NCBI GenBank assembly: GCA_020061995.1
Contig: JAGUXE010000018.1
Span: 1-64,000 of the forward strand
Direction of reading: 5' to 3'
DNA from: Ignavibacteriales bacterium
Lineage (GTDB): Bacteria; Bacteroidota; Ignavibacteria; Ignavibacteriales; Ignavibacteriaceae
Length of the DNA stretch: 64,000 nucleotides
Positions 26,958 through 35,973 of this stretch are shown one piece after another. Within the stretch, counting starts at the first letter, position 1. The number at the start of each line of letters is the position of its first letter. Below the pieces are notes generated by a model. It was not told the origin of the DNA, ran no database searches, and saw only the letters and a program-made list of their open reading frames with translations. A program made the translations under genes and the position numbers.

Positions 26958-27986
26958 TTACTTTCTTGATTCTTTTATTGTGTATTCTGATTCATTTTGC
27001 GAATTATGAACCATAAGTTCACCTAATAAACCAACCGAGAAAAACTGAACTCCCACAATCACTAAAAGAATCCCCAACAACAACATTGGTCGGTTATTCA
27101 AAGGTTGTCCCATAATCCATTCGTAACTCAAATAACCGTTAACAATAATTCCGACTAAGAAAGCCAAGGCTCCCAAAAATCCGAAAAGATGCATCGGTCG
27201 TTTTATGTAACGAGTTACAAATATTACAGTTACAAGATCAATAAATCCTTTGAAGAATCGTGAGATTCCGAATTTTGTTTTACCGTACCTGCGCGGATGA
27301 TGTTGCACCGGAATTTCTGCGACCGAATAGCCCTGCCAATAAGCCAACACCGGCATATAACGATGAAGCTCTCCGTAAACTTTTATATTATCAACAACAG
27401 CACGTCTGTATGCTTTCAGCCCGCAATTAAAATCGTGAATTTTGATGCGGCTCATAAGTCCGGTAATATAATTAAAAAACTTAGAGGAAATTCTTTTGAT
27501 AAAAGGATCATATCGCTTTTTCTTCCAGCCGGAAACGAGATCAAAGCCTTCATCTAATTTATTGAGTAGGTTAGGTATTTCTGAAGGATCGTCTTGAAGA
27601 TCGGCATCCATCGTAATAACTACTTCACCGGTGACGTGTTTAAAACCGACTTGCAAAGCTGCTGATTTACCATAATTCTTTTGAAAACTGATAAATTTAA
27701 ATCTTCGGTCCATTCTGTTTAAATCTTTTAATACTTTAAGTGATTTGTCAGTACTCCCGTCATCAACAAAAATGACGTCAAATTCGATACTGGAATCTTC
27801 ACACACCCTTTTAATTTCGGTTGCAAGCGGCTGTAATGATTCTTCTTCGTTAAGGAGAGGAATAACTATTGAAATTTTTTTCGGAATTCTTTTAATCTGC
27901 TCAGGTGCATCCGATGGTCTTTTTCTGTAACGCGGTCTTCTGTAATAAGGTTTTTTCTTTACTTCCTGATTTGGGGTTTCTTCCAT
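26958..27986 (-). CDS. Polyprenyl-phosphate glycosyltransferase, GT2 (DPM1/GtrB-like)
   Basis: The 342-residue protein has the GT2 core KISIVIPLLNEEESL, FVDDGSTDKSL (the DDG nucleotide-sugar motif), KNYGKSAALQVGF and MDADLQDDP. Two C-terminal membrane helices follow (about 262-285 and 300-325), the DPM1/GtrB architecture. It would load a sugar on undecaprenyl phosphate for use by membrane GT-C enzymes such as the YfhO-type protein nearby. An unusual N-terminal extension of about 35 residues is rich in Lys, Arg and Tyr (KKKPYYRRPRYRKRP). It is the first gene of the minus-strand run that continues to 20791. Confidence 0.9.
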   Translation of the reverse strand: MEETPNQEVKKKPYYRRPRYRKRPSDAPEQIKRIPKKISIVIPLLNEEESLQPLATEIKRVCEDSSIEFDVIFVDDGSTDKSLKVLKDLNRMDRRFKFISFQKNYGKSAALQVGFKHVTGEVVITMDADLQDDPSEIPNLLNKLDEGFDLVSGWKKKRYDPFIKRISSKFFNYITGLMSRIKIHDFNCGLKAYRRAVVDNIKVYGELHRYMPVLAYWQGYSVAEIPVQHHPRRYGKTKFGISRFFKGFIDLVTVIFVTRYIKRPMHLFGFLGALAFLVGIIVNGYLSYEWIMGQPLNNRPMLLLGILLVIVGVQFFSVGLLGELMVHNSQNESEYTIKESRK

Positions 27987-28155
27987 TATGTATCCATACT
28001 TAAGAAAATGTTCACTTTAATTAATTTTCAACAGAATGTTCTTTGTAAGAACTGATGTCAAAAATTAACTTAATAATCGGCTAAAATCAATTTATTGGTG
28101 ATGGGATTTTCACATCACATTGCAAAATTAATTAACTCAGGTTACGTAGGTTACT

Positions 28156-28170
28156 AAACCTCCGAGGTTT
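28156..28170. repeat. Short palindrome (AAACCTC type), copy 1
   Basis: Perfect 7-base arms AAACCTC/GAGGTTT around one central C. It is paired with a near-identical palindrome 86 bases downstream, suggesting a dispersed intergenic repeat family. Confidence 0.6.
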
Positions 28171-28241
28171 CAATGAATGTATTTACGAAAATATTATTGA
28201 TTTTTATCCAACAAACAAATGTAAGAATATAGCACTTGCCA

Positions 28242-28256
28242 AAACCTCGGAGGTTT
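28242..28256. repeat. Short palindrome (AAACCTC type), copy 2
   Basis: AAACCTC, central G, GAGGTTT. It is embedded in a longer CTTGCCAAA / TTTGCC context which itself is partly symmetric, and CTTGCCAAAGGCAAA follows. It resembles small mobile or REP-like repeats seen in related genomes. Confidence 0.6.
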
Positions 28257-28539
28257 GCCACTCACTTGCCAAAGGCAAAAATAAATAAAGTAGAGGGAAT
28301 TTCATTCAATACTTATTAATTATTAAATCACAATCCGCCATTCATCATAATTCTTCCAAAATAAAATCAATATTTCTCCGTTTATCCTTGAATAAAGCCA
28401 TTCATAAATTACAAAAGCAAACGGACTTGTAAGAGGAATAACTTTGGTGTGTTGATTTACAATTTCTTCTTCAAAACCTTTGTTTGAAGAAGGAGTTTAA
28501 ATTCTGTAATTTGAGAGTATTCTAAAAATTCGGGACGCA

Positions 28540-29613
28540 ATGAACGATTTCATTAACAATAGAAAAAAAATATACTGGCTATCACAGTTCCTTGGTTGGG
28601 GTGCATATATTTTTTTCAATATTCTGGTTTCCATTTCATATGAAGGATATGATTGGCGCAGACTTCTTTTATTCCTTTATATAGGTGTAATGGGAATCGG
28701 CTTTACCCATGTATTTAGATTAATCATTGTAAACAAAAAATGGATCATTCAATCACTCAAGCAATTAATTCCAAAAGTAATTATCAGCAACCTTTTTATT
28801 GCTCTAATAATTGTTACAATCACTTTTTTAATTTTGTACACAACCAATATTTATAAATGGGAAAATTTTCGATTTGTTGTTTTTGCAATTAATATGTTCA
28901 ATTTCACGGTAATTCTTCTCTTATGGTCATTTATTTATTTTGCCATCCATTATTTTGAAAATTATAAGACTTCTGAAATCGAACGACTTATCTGGGAAGC
29001 CGCCGTAAAAGATTTTGAATTGAAGACACTAAAATCGCAATTGAATCCCCATTTTATGTTTAATGCATTAAATAGTATTCGTGCATTAATTGAAGAAAAT
29101 CCTGAACGTGCAAAAAACAGCATTACACAACTATCGAATATTTTCCGTTATTCCCTAAGAATAGAACGAACAGAAACAGTTCCGCTTGAAGATGAAATAA
29201 AAACCGTCATTGATTATTTAAGTTTGGAACAGGTTCGTTTTGAAGAACGACTAAATTTCAACGTTTATATTTCACCCGATGCAAAAAGCATAGAAATACC
29301 CCCGATGATGGTTCAAACTCTTGTTGAAAATGGAATTAAGCATGGTGTTTCAAAAATTCCTGAAGGGGGAAAGATTAGTTTAGAAGCAAGTATTTCAAAT
29401 GGTAAATTAATTATTTCGATACGAAACAGCGGTTCAGTAAGAGAAGCAGATATCCTTAATTCCAAAGGATATGGAATTAGCAATACAAGACAACGATTAA
29501 ATCTTCTCTACGGAGAGAGCGGGTCTTTTATAATTAAAAATGACAATGGATTTGTTTTAACTGAAATTATTATTCCAATCGGAGGAACAAAAAATGAAAG
29601 CTCTTATAGTTGA
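28540..29613 (+). CDS. LytS/YehU-type sensor histidine kinase
   Basis: This 357-residue membrane kinase has about four N-terminal helices (roughly 15-145), then a short coiled segment and the His_kinase core. Phosphoacceptor H171 lies in LNPHFMFNALNSI, and the N-box-like segment is IPPMMVQTLVENGIKHG, with NSGSVREADILNSKGYGISNTRQRL as the ATP lid. It overlaps the LytTR regulator gene by 20 bases, so the two form a cotranslated pair. The signal is unknown. A serine peptidase gene follows the pair. Confidence 0.9.
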   Translation: MNDFINNRKKIYWLSQFLGWGAYIFFNILVSISYEGYDWRRLLLFLYIGVMGIGFTHVFRLIIVNKKWIIQSLKQLIPKVIISNLFIALIIVTITFLILYTTNIYKWENFRFVVFAINMFNFTVILLLWSFIYFAIHYFENYKTSEIERLIWEAAVKDFELKTLKSQLNPHFMFNALNSIRALIEENPERAKNSITQLSNIFRYSLRIERTETVPLEDEIKTVIDYLSLEQVRFEERLNFNVYISPDAKSIEIPPMMVQTLVENGIKHGVSKIPEGGKISLEASISNGKLIISIRNSGSVREADILNSKGYGISNTRQRLNLLYGESGSFIIKNDNGFVLTEIIIPIGGTKNESSYS

Positions 29614-30313
29614 TGATGAAAGATTAGCCCGCGTAGAATTAAAACGACTTTTGGAACCATTTAAGGAAATTCATGTTGTAGGAGAAGCGGTTAATGTCGA
29701 TGATGCTGTAAAAAAAATCGGTGATTTAAAACCTGACCTGATTTTCCTTGATATTCAGATGCCGGGGAAAACCGGTTTTGATTTACTTGAGGAATTGGAT
29801 CGTGTTCCTAAAGTAATTTTCACAACCGCTTATGATGAATATGCACTTAAAGCTTTCGAATTCAATGCTCTTGATTATTTATTAAAACCAATTGAACCGA
29901 AACGCCTTGAAGATGCTATTAAACGTGTAGTTGAGCAAGAGACACAGGAATTGTTGTTACAACATTCTTCTCATCTGCTGAAGCCCGATGATCAAGTATT
30001 TGTAAAAGATGGTGAAAGATGCTGGTTTGTTAAATTGGAAGATGTACGATTGCTTGAATCTGAAGGGAATTATGTCCGCTTATATTTCAATGACTACAAA
30101 CCGTTGATCTTAAGAACTTTGAATTATCTTAATGACAGACTTGATCAAAAAACATTTTTCCGTGCCAATAGAAAACACATTATCAATCTAAAGTGGGTTG
30201 AAAATATTGAACCTTGGCTTAATGGCGGATTACTCGTTAAGTTAAAAGGGGGACAAAAAGTTGAAGTTTCACGAAGACAATCAATAAAATTCAAAGAGAT
30301 GTTAAGTATATAG
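29594..30313 (+). CDS. LytTR family response regulator
   Basis: The 239-residue protein has an N-terminal receiver (phosphoacceptor D53 in IFLDIQMPG, KPIEP at its end) and a C-terminal LytTR DNA-binding domain (about 140-239; VRLLESEGNYVRLYF, FFRANRKHIINLKWVENIEPW, VEVSRRQSIKFKEML). A strong GGAGGAA ribosome-binding site, inside the kinase gene, lies seven bases before ATG. It is the partner of the upstream LytS-type kinase. Targets are unknown; the peptidase gene downstream is the obvious candidate. Confidence 0.93.
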   Translation: MKALIVDDERLARVELKRLLEPFKEIHVVGEAVNVDDAVKKIGDLKPDLIFLDIQMPGKTGFDLLEELDRVPKVIFTTAYDEYALKAFEFNALDYLLKPIEPKRLEDAIKRVVEQETQELLLQHSSHLLKPDDQVFVKDGERCWFVKLEDVRLLESEGNYVRLYFNDYKPLILRTLNYLNDRLDQKTFFRANRKHIINLKWVENIEPWLNGGLLVKLKGGQKVEVSRRQSIKFKEMLSI

Positions 30314-30355
30314 TTTTGCTTAAAACAAATTTTTCCTAAATAAAATGGAGCCGGT

Positions 30356-32260
30356 ATGAAGATTCTAATAATGTTATTAATTGTTAATTTACTCTCTCTA
30401 AATTCTGTAGTTGCACAAACCACAAAAGGAGAAGTCCCCTTGATTTCAATGAAAGATTTTTTCAAGAATCCCGAAAAAACTGCTTTTCAAATCTCACCTA
30501 ATGGCGAATATCTTTCTTTCATGATGCCATGGGAAAGCAGACTTAATGTTTATGTTCAAAAAATTGGCGACAAAGAAGCTAAACGATTGACGAGTGCAAC
30601 AGAGCGCGATATTGCCGGTTACTTTTGGGCTAATAATGAGCGTATCGCGTATGTTCAAGATAAAGGAGGAGATGAAAATTTTCGTCTCTATGCTGTTAAC
30701 ATTGATGGAACAAACGAAAAAGATTTAACACCATTTGAGAAAGTTCGTGTTGATGTTATTGATGATCTTGAAGAAAATCCGAATGAAATGATTATCGGAA
30801 TGAATAAAAATAACCCGGAACTTTTTGATGTTTACAGAATCAACATCAACACTGGTGAGTTAACTGAAATTGCAACCAACCCGGGGAACATAACCGGCTG
30901 GCTTACCGATCATGAAGGGAAATTACGCATTGCAGTAACTACAGATGGCGTTAATAATAGTCTGGTTTATCGCGAAAAAGAGACGGATGAATTTCAAGTT
31001 TTGATAACAACCAGTTTCCGCGAAACCGCTTCACCGGCAATGTTTACATTCGATAATAAAAATCTCTATTTGATTTCTAATCTTGGACGTGATAAACTGG
31101 CTTTAACCCTTTATAATTTAAATGATAAAAAGGAAGAAAAAGTCATCTATGTAAATGAAGAAGTAGATATTGACAATATTCTTGCTTCAAAAAAAATGAA
31201 GAAACTAACAGGAGTAACTTATACAAAAGATAAACGCTCCTATCATTTTCTTGATGATGCAACCAAAGCAGTTTATGACGAACTTGCAAAACTTCTCCCT
31301 GGTTATGAAATTGCAATCGGCGGAAAGAATAAAGATGAAGATAAACTTCTCATCAGAACTTATAGCGACAAAACACGCGGTTCATATTATTTCTATAATA
31401 CAAAAAGTAAAGAGTTTTTAAAGCTTGCAGATATTAGTCCATGGCTTGATGAAAAAAACATGTCTGATATGAAACCAATTAGCTATAAAAGTCGTGATGG
31501 AATGACTATTCATGGTTATTTGACTTTACCAAAGGGGAAAGAAGCAAAAAATCTTCCGGTAGTTGTTAATCCACATGGCGGACCATGGGCACGTGATCAA
31601 TGGGGATTCAATCCCGAAGTACAATTTCTTGCAAATAGGGGTTATGCGGTTTTACAGATGAACTTCCGTGGATCAACAGGTTATGGAAAGGAATTCTGGA
31701 TGTCAAGCTTTAAGCAATGGGGTAAAACCATGCAAGATGACATCACTGACGGAGTTCAATGGTTGATAAAAGAAGGAATTGCAAATCCTAAAAAAGTTGG
31801 AATCTATGGAGGCTCATACGGCGGATATGCAACATTAGCGGGATTAACTTTCACTCCTGATTTATATGCATGCGGAGTTGATTATGTCGGTGTATCAAAT
31901 CTATTTACATTTATGAAATCTATTCCTCCTTACTGGAAACCATATCTCGATATGTTATATGAAATGGTCGGGCACCCTGAACAAGATTCAGTATTGCTGC
32001 ATTCTTCATCTCCTGTATTTCATGTTGATAAAATCAAAGCTCCGCTGTTTATTGCACAAGGAGCAAACGATCCCCGAGTTGTAAAATCGGAATCAGATCA
32101 AATGGTTGAAGCATTAAAGAAAAATGGAATTGATGTACCGTATCTAGTAAAAGATAACGAAGGACATGGATTCAGAAATGAGGAGAACCGATTTGAGTTT
32201 TATAGATCAATGGAAGAATTCCTTGGGAAATATCTCGGTGGAAAAGTAGGATCTCACTAA
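30356..32260 (+). CDS. Secreted S9 family prolyl oligopeptidase-like peptidase
   Basis: The 634-residue protein has a signal peptide (cleavage after about residue 21, VVAQ). A seven-bladed propeller follows (about 35-370), then an alpha/beta hydrolase domain. The catalytic triad is S487 (GGSYGGYA), D572 (GANDPRV) and H604 (EGHGF). It belongs to the dipeptidyl/acylaminoacyl peptidase group of S9 and should act in the periplasm or outside on short peptides. It begins 42 bases after the LytTR gene with a GGAG site and ends at a strong terminator. Normal length. Confidence 0.9.
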   Translation: MKILIMLLIVNLLSLNSVVAQTTKGEVPLISMKDFFKNPEKTAFQISPNGEYLSFMMPWESRLNVYVQKIGDKEAKRLTSATERDIAGYFWANNERIAYVQDKGGDENFRLYAVNIDGTNEKDLTPFEKVRVDVIDDLEENPNEMIIGMNKNNPELFDVYRININTGELTEIATNPGNITGWLTDHEGKLRIAVTTDGVNNSLVYREKETDEFQVLITTSFRETASPAMFTFDNKNLYLISNLGRDKLALTLYNLNDKKEEKVIYVNEEVDIDNILASKKMKKLTGVTYTKDKRSYHFLDDATKAVYDELAKLLPGYEIAIGGKNKDEDKLLIRTYSDKTRGSYYFYNTKSKEFLKLADISPWLDEKNMSDMKPISYKSRDGMTIHGYLTLPKGKEAKNLPVVVNPHGGPWARDQWGFNPEVQFLANRGYAVLQMNFRGSTGYGKEFWMSSFKQWGKTMQDDITDGVQWLIKEGIANPKKVGIYGGSYGGYATLAGLTFTPDLYACGVDYVGVSNLFTFMKSIPPYWKPYLDMLYEMVGHPEQDSVLLHSSSPVFHVDKIKAPLFIAQGANDPRVVKSESDQMVEALKKNGIDVPYLVKDNEGHGFRNEENRFEFYRSMEEFLGKYLGGKVGSH

Positions 32261-32282
32261 TTTTGTAACTTGTTTTATAAAG

Positions 32283-32306
32283 AGGCGGTTTTTACCGCCT
32301 TTTTTA
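32283..32306. terminator. Intrinsic terminator (probably bidirectional)
   Basis: Stem AGGCGGT/ACCGCCT with a 4-base loop and a following T-run. It lies 20 bases after the S9 peptidase stop and overlaps the end of the convergent thioredoxin-like gene. Confidence 0.85.
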
Positions 32307-32807
32307 TTTACTCAGAATCTTCAGAAAATCACTTTCTAAACTTTCTTCCGGAGTTTCAATTATTCTTCCGATTTCTTTATCGTACTTATAAAAAATAAAT
32401 GTTGGAACAAGTTCAATGTTTAGTCCGTTTAACTCCTTAACATCAGCTTCTTTTTTTCTGTTTACATTTATAATTGTAAGTTTTTCAACCGGAAATTTAA
32501 TTTCGTCTAAAATTTTATAAAAGTGTGGAACTTCCCTCCTGCTATCACTGCACCATGTTCCCATTACAACAAGAATCTTTAAGTCATTTATTAGATTAGA
32601 AATTTGAGCAACCGCCCCACTATCAAACTCATAATCTTCATAAGCAGAATTAAACCACCAGGAAAAAGTTGTATCGTTGAATGCATAGCGATTTGTGTAT
32701 CCAATCAACATCGGTTTTTCTGATTTTTCATCAATCACAATTTCATTATAAGTTTGTGCGGAAAGATTAATAGTCATTATTAATAATGCTGTAAGCAGTT
32801 TATACAT
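32304..32807 (-). CDS. Secreted thioredoxin-like protein with CxxS active site
   Basis: The 167-residue protein has a signal peptide ending near residue 17 (NLSAQ). A thioredoxin fold follows (VMGTWCSDSRREVPHFYKIL, LVPTFIFYKYDKEIGRIIE). The active-site motif is CSDS rather than CxxC, so a disulfide reductase activity is unlikely and a monothiol or isomerase-like role is more plausible. The cis-Pro loop is VPT. It is in the same direction as nadK, 18 bases downstream of it. Partner proteins are unknown. Confidence 0.8.
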   Translation of the reverse strand: MYKLLTALLIMTINLSAQTYNEIVIDEKSEKPMLIGYTNRYAFNDTTFSWWFNSAYEDYEFDSGAVAQISNLINDLKILVVMGTWCSDSRREVPHFYKILDEIKFPVEKLTIINVNRKKEADVKELNGLNIELVPTFIFYKYDKEIGRIIETPEESLESDFLKILSK

Positions 32808-32825
32808 AGATGTTTTCCTTGTGTA

Positions 32826-33710
32826 TTATTTTTCGGAGAATTTCCTTACGTCAAGTCCCCACAAAAGTTTGTTCCGTAATATCTCATAATAACTGATTTT
32901 ATCTGTCTTAATCAGTTTTAACGGATGTTTGCTTTTCTTTATTGTGATTTCAACTGAGGGGACTATCTCAATTGTTCTTTGTCCGTCAGAATGAATTTGA
33001 ATTTTATTATACTGAGACTCCACCGCTATTTTTATAACTTCATCCCCCGGGAGAACTAGCGGTCGCACATTCAAACTATGTGCTGAAATGGGGCTTAGAG
33101 TTATCACATTGGTTTTAGGGCTTACAATTGGTCCCCCAACAGATAGAGAATATCCTGTTGATCCGGTTGGAGTAGCGATAATCAAACCATCGGCTGAAAA
33201 AGTTGTAACATATTGGTCGCCCACAGTAACTGCAACTTCAATCATTTTTGCCCAGCCACCTTTATCTATTACAATATCATTTACTGCAAATAAAGAATAT
33301 GTCTCTTCATGTTTACAAGTCCCCTCAAGAATCATTCGTTCTTCAATTTTGTAGCGATTATTCTTGAGGTCAACTAAACAACTTTCCACTTCCGAAATAT
33401 CAACTTCGGTAAGAAAACCAAGCTTGCCAAAATTAATTCCGAGTACCGGAGTATCGTTTTCATGTGCAATTAATGAGGTTGAAAGCATTGTTCCGTCACC
33501 TCCTATTGAAAAGAGAATATCGCTTACATCCGCTAATTTTTTTATTGAAAGAAATTTATTTTGGGGGATCGAATCGACATCGGTCATAAATTCGTCTAAA
33601 GAGTCGGCAATGAAGTAATCGATATCTTGAGCAGATATTTTTTTAACAATTTCGGAAATAACTATTCCGATTCTATCTTTGGATGTATTTCCAACAATTC
33701 CGATAGTCAT
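32826..33710 (-). CDS. nadK: NAD kinase
   Basis: NAD kinase phosphorylates NAD to NADP. The 294-residue protein has GGDGTMLS (about 70-77) with the catalytic Asp, LGINFGKLGFLTE, and the NAD-binding TPTGSTGYSLSVGGPIV. Length is usual for the bacterial enzyme. It sits upstream of the thioredoxin-like gene, and a glycosyltransferase gene lies 40 bases further upstream in the same direction. A housekeeping gene with no sign of horizontal transfer. Confidence 0.95.
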   Translation of the reverse strand: MTIGIVGNTSKDRIGIVISEIVKKISAQDIDYFIADSLDEFMTDVDSIPQNKFLSIKKLADVSDILFSIGGDGTMLSTSLIAHENDTPVLGINFGKLGFLTEVDISEVESCLVDLKNNRYKIEERMILEGTCKHEETYSLFAVNDIVIDKGGWAKMIEVAVTVGDQYVTTFSADGLIIATPTGSTGYSLSVGGPIVSPKTNVITLSPISAHSLNVRPLVLPGDEVIKIAVESQYNKIQIHSDGQRTIEIVPSVEITIKKSKHPLKLIKTDKISYYEILRNKLLWGLDVRKFSEK

Positions 33711-33750
33711 AACTTTATCTTTCTAAAATTGTTAATTGTTTAAGTGAAGA

Positions 33751-34509
33751 TCACTGATGGCGTGAAGCTTCCCATATTTTTGCATATTTAGTGAAAACAT
33801 AATTTGCAGAGAAGACAGACAAAATAAATCCGTGTCTGCCGTCTAAAAATCCGCCTCTAATAAAATACATCTTAACGAAAATGAAAATCGGGCGCAAGAT
33901 TAAATCAGATAAGCTCACATTCGTTTTCTTTTTAGAAAAATCTTTTGCGGCTAAAGATGTATAACGATTAAACTTATCATAATAATGCTCAATTGAGGGG
34001 TCTGTGTAATGATTGATGTCGGCATTTAATTCACCGATTACACCATTCACATTTAATTTTTCGTGAACATCATTATTGGAGAAAACTGATTTTTCTTTGT
34101 CAAATAATCTAACAACTCGACCCGGATACCAGCCGCAATGTTTAATCCACTTACCAAGGAAGTAGGCTCTTCGAGGCATTGAATAAGCATTAAACTGAGG
34201 TTTACTTTGTTTAAATGATGTTAGTGTTTTTTGTAATTCCGCAGTTAACTCCTCATCTGCATCCAACCACAAAACCCATTTGTGTGATAGCTTGGTTAAT
34301 CCGTAACTTTTTGTTTCTGAATAGCCGAGCCACTTTATTTTTTCATAACGAACTTGCGGATACGTTTTAATAATTTTTTCGGAAGAGTCAGAGGTTGAAT
34401 CATCAAGCAGAATAAAAATTTCATCAATGCAATTAAGCTGGCTTTCAATGCAGCGTTTGATGTTTGCTTCTTCGTTTTTAGCTATGATTAATGAAGATAT
34501 TTTTATCAT
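33751..34509 (-). CDS. Glycosyltransferase family 2 (WaaE/KdtX-like)
   Basis: This 252-residue GT2 protein starts KISSLIIAKNEEANIKRCIESQLNCIDEIFILLDDSTSD and has the nucleotide-sugar/metal motif VLWLDADEEL. The central YFLGKWIKHCGWYPGRVVRLF is strongly characteristic of lipopolysaccharide-core GT2 enzymes such as WaaE. It lies upstream of nadK on the minus strand and diverges from the second glycan block, and could add a core sugar. Exact sugar unknown. Confidence 0.88.
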   Translation of the reverse strand: MIKISSLIIAKNEEANIKRCIESQLNCIDEIFILLDDSTSDSSEKIIKTYPQVRYEKIKWLGYSETKSYGLTKLSHKWVLWLDADEELTAELQKTLTSFKQSKPQFNAYSMPRRAYFLGKWIKHCGWYPGRVVRLFDKEKSVFSNNDVHEKLNVNGVIGELNADINHYTDPSIEHYYDKFNRYTSLAAKDFSKKKTNVSLSDLILRPIFIFVKMYFIRGGFLDGRHGFILSVFSANYVFTKYAKIWEASRHQ

Positions 34510-34644
34510 TTTAAATGATTCTCAAATCATATTAAGAATTAGTTGAAAAATCTATTTACAAAATAAACTATAATTTTAATATATTTAACACTGTCAAACT
34601 TAATAATAAATTATGAACTGTTTCACATTCCGGTTAACTTTTTA

Positions 34645-35973
34645 ATGATCGACCTTATAGGAACGGTTAGATTAATCAAAGAAAAATTTTCCGCACAAAA
34701 TTTCTCGGAGATAAGCTGGGTAGTTATAGGACAAATTCTAAACGTCCTGTTAAATTTTCTTATAATTAAACAACTCTCTTCCCTCGGCACAGAATCATAC
34801 GGAATTTATGCTCTCATTTTAACCATTAATATGTTAATGGGATCGCTTCTTTACGGACCAGCCACACAAGCTTTCACTCGATTTTATTATCATTATCGTG
34901 ACAAAGGAGAAATTTCACTGTTTATCCGATTGATGTATAAGTTTATTTGGCTCTCCGCAGTATTGATCTTATTTATCGGGATAATAGCATTGTCTTCTTT
35001 TTACTTAATCGATTCAAAATTCTCAATAGTTATTATCTTAATGTCTACACTATTCATTGTATCCTTTAAGACGAATGAATTTTTCAGCATCTCGTTAAAT
35101 ATAATAAGAATGCGAAAACAAAACTCGCTTTTACAAAACCTTGAAAGAATATTAAACATTGCCATCTTATGGCTACTTTTCAGTTACGGATTACTTAATC
35201 TAACTTCTGTATTCATTATATTTTTCGGAACTTCGTTTTTATTGATGGTTATAAAATTTAAAATCTTTCATAATCTACATAAATCATTATTAAAAATTAA
35301 TAACGAAAGTTCTTCTGAAAATAGAATAGAGATTAAAAAAACCTTGTTGAATTATGCTTTCCCTTTTATTCTTTGGGGAATAACGGGTTGGCTGCAATCT
35401 AACGGTGAAAAGTGGGTGATAGCGAATTACTTATCCACTTCTGAAGTTGGTATTTATGCTGTTATGATGACTCTTGTAAGCGCTTTAATTATTCTTCCTA
35501 ATAATATTATCTCCGAATTCAGTACCCCAATAATTTTTCAACATTTCAGTGATTTGAAAAATTTGGAAAGGGTTAAGTCTGGACACGCTCTCATTAACCT
35601 TATAGTTGGTTTGACTATTGTCTTCACTGCGATTGCATCCTTTATCACTTATTTTTTTGCTAAAGATTTAATAGTACTAATCAGCTCCTCTGCATTTGCT
35701 TTGTACTGGTATTTGCTCCCCATGTTTTGTATCGGAACCGGATTATTTTATACCGGGCAGGCAATGTGCAATACAGGGATGGCATTAAATCTTCCTCAAA
35801 AGTATTTAATTCCGAAAATATTAGCCGGAGTTTTATCGGTTTTTCTTAATATTGTTTTTATAATTTATTTTGGGTTGAATGGAATCGCATATTCTATGGT
35901 TATTATTGGTGCGGTCTATTCATTCTATATTTTCCTGATAAATAAAAAACTCACAAGAGAATTTTCTAAATAA
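34645..35973 (+). CDS. Oligosaccharide flippase (Wzx/MATE-like), second copy
   Basis: A 442-residue polytopic membrane protein with about 12-14 helices. N-terminal VIGQILNVLLNFLIIKQLSSLGTESYGIYALILT and the later GLNGIAYSMVIIGAVYS are typical of polysaccharide flippases of the MOP superfamily, although divergent from the one at 22143-23471. The stop TAA overlaps the next ATG (TAATG). It is the first gene of the plus-strand glycan run 34645-42322. Confidence 0.85.
   Translation: MIDLIGTVRLIKEKFSAQNFSEISWVVIGQILNVLLNFLIIKQLSSLGTESYGIYALILTINMLMGSLLYGPATQAFTRFYYHYRDKGEISLFIRLMYKFIWLSAVLILFIGIIALSSFYLIDSKFSIVIILMSTLFIVSFKTNEFFSISLNIIRMRKQNSLLQNLERILNIAILWLLFSYGLLNLTSVFIIFFGTSFLLMVIKFKIFHNLHKSLLKINNESSSENRIEIKKTLLNYAFPFILWGITGWLQSNGEKWVIANYLSTSEVGIYAVMMTLVSALIILPNNIISEFSTPIIFQHFSDLKNLERVKSGHALINLIVGLTIVFTAIASFITYFFAKDLIVLISSSAFALYWYLLPMFCIGTGLFYTGQAMCNTGMALNLPQKYLIPKILAGVLSVFLNIVFIIYFGLNGIAYSMVIIGAVYSFYIFLINKKLTREFSK

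Larger units (their letters stand above)
27987..28539. other. Divergent intergenic region with palindromic repeats
   Basis: About 550 bases separate the GtrB-like gene and the LytS-type kinase. Two short palindromes of the AAACCTC-n-GAGGTTT type lie near the middle. A direct repeat GGTTAC-GTA-GGTTAC lies at about 28139-28154, next to the first palindrome. The CTTGCCAAA motif recurs around the second palindrome. No coding frame was supported. Promoters of both flanking genes should lie here, but I could not place them. Confidence 0.5.

Noticed and set aside
30145..30465. 106-codon frame antisense to the LytTR and S9 genes
   Set aside because: Lies across two supported genes on the opposite strand with no features of its own.
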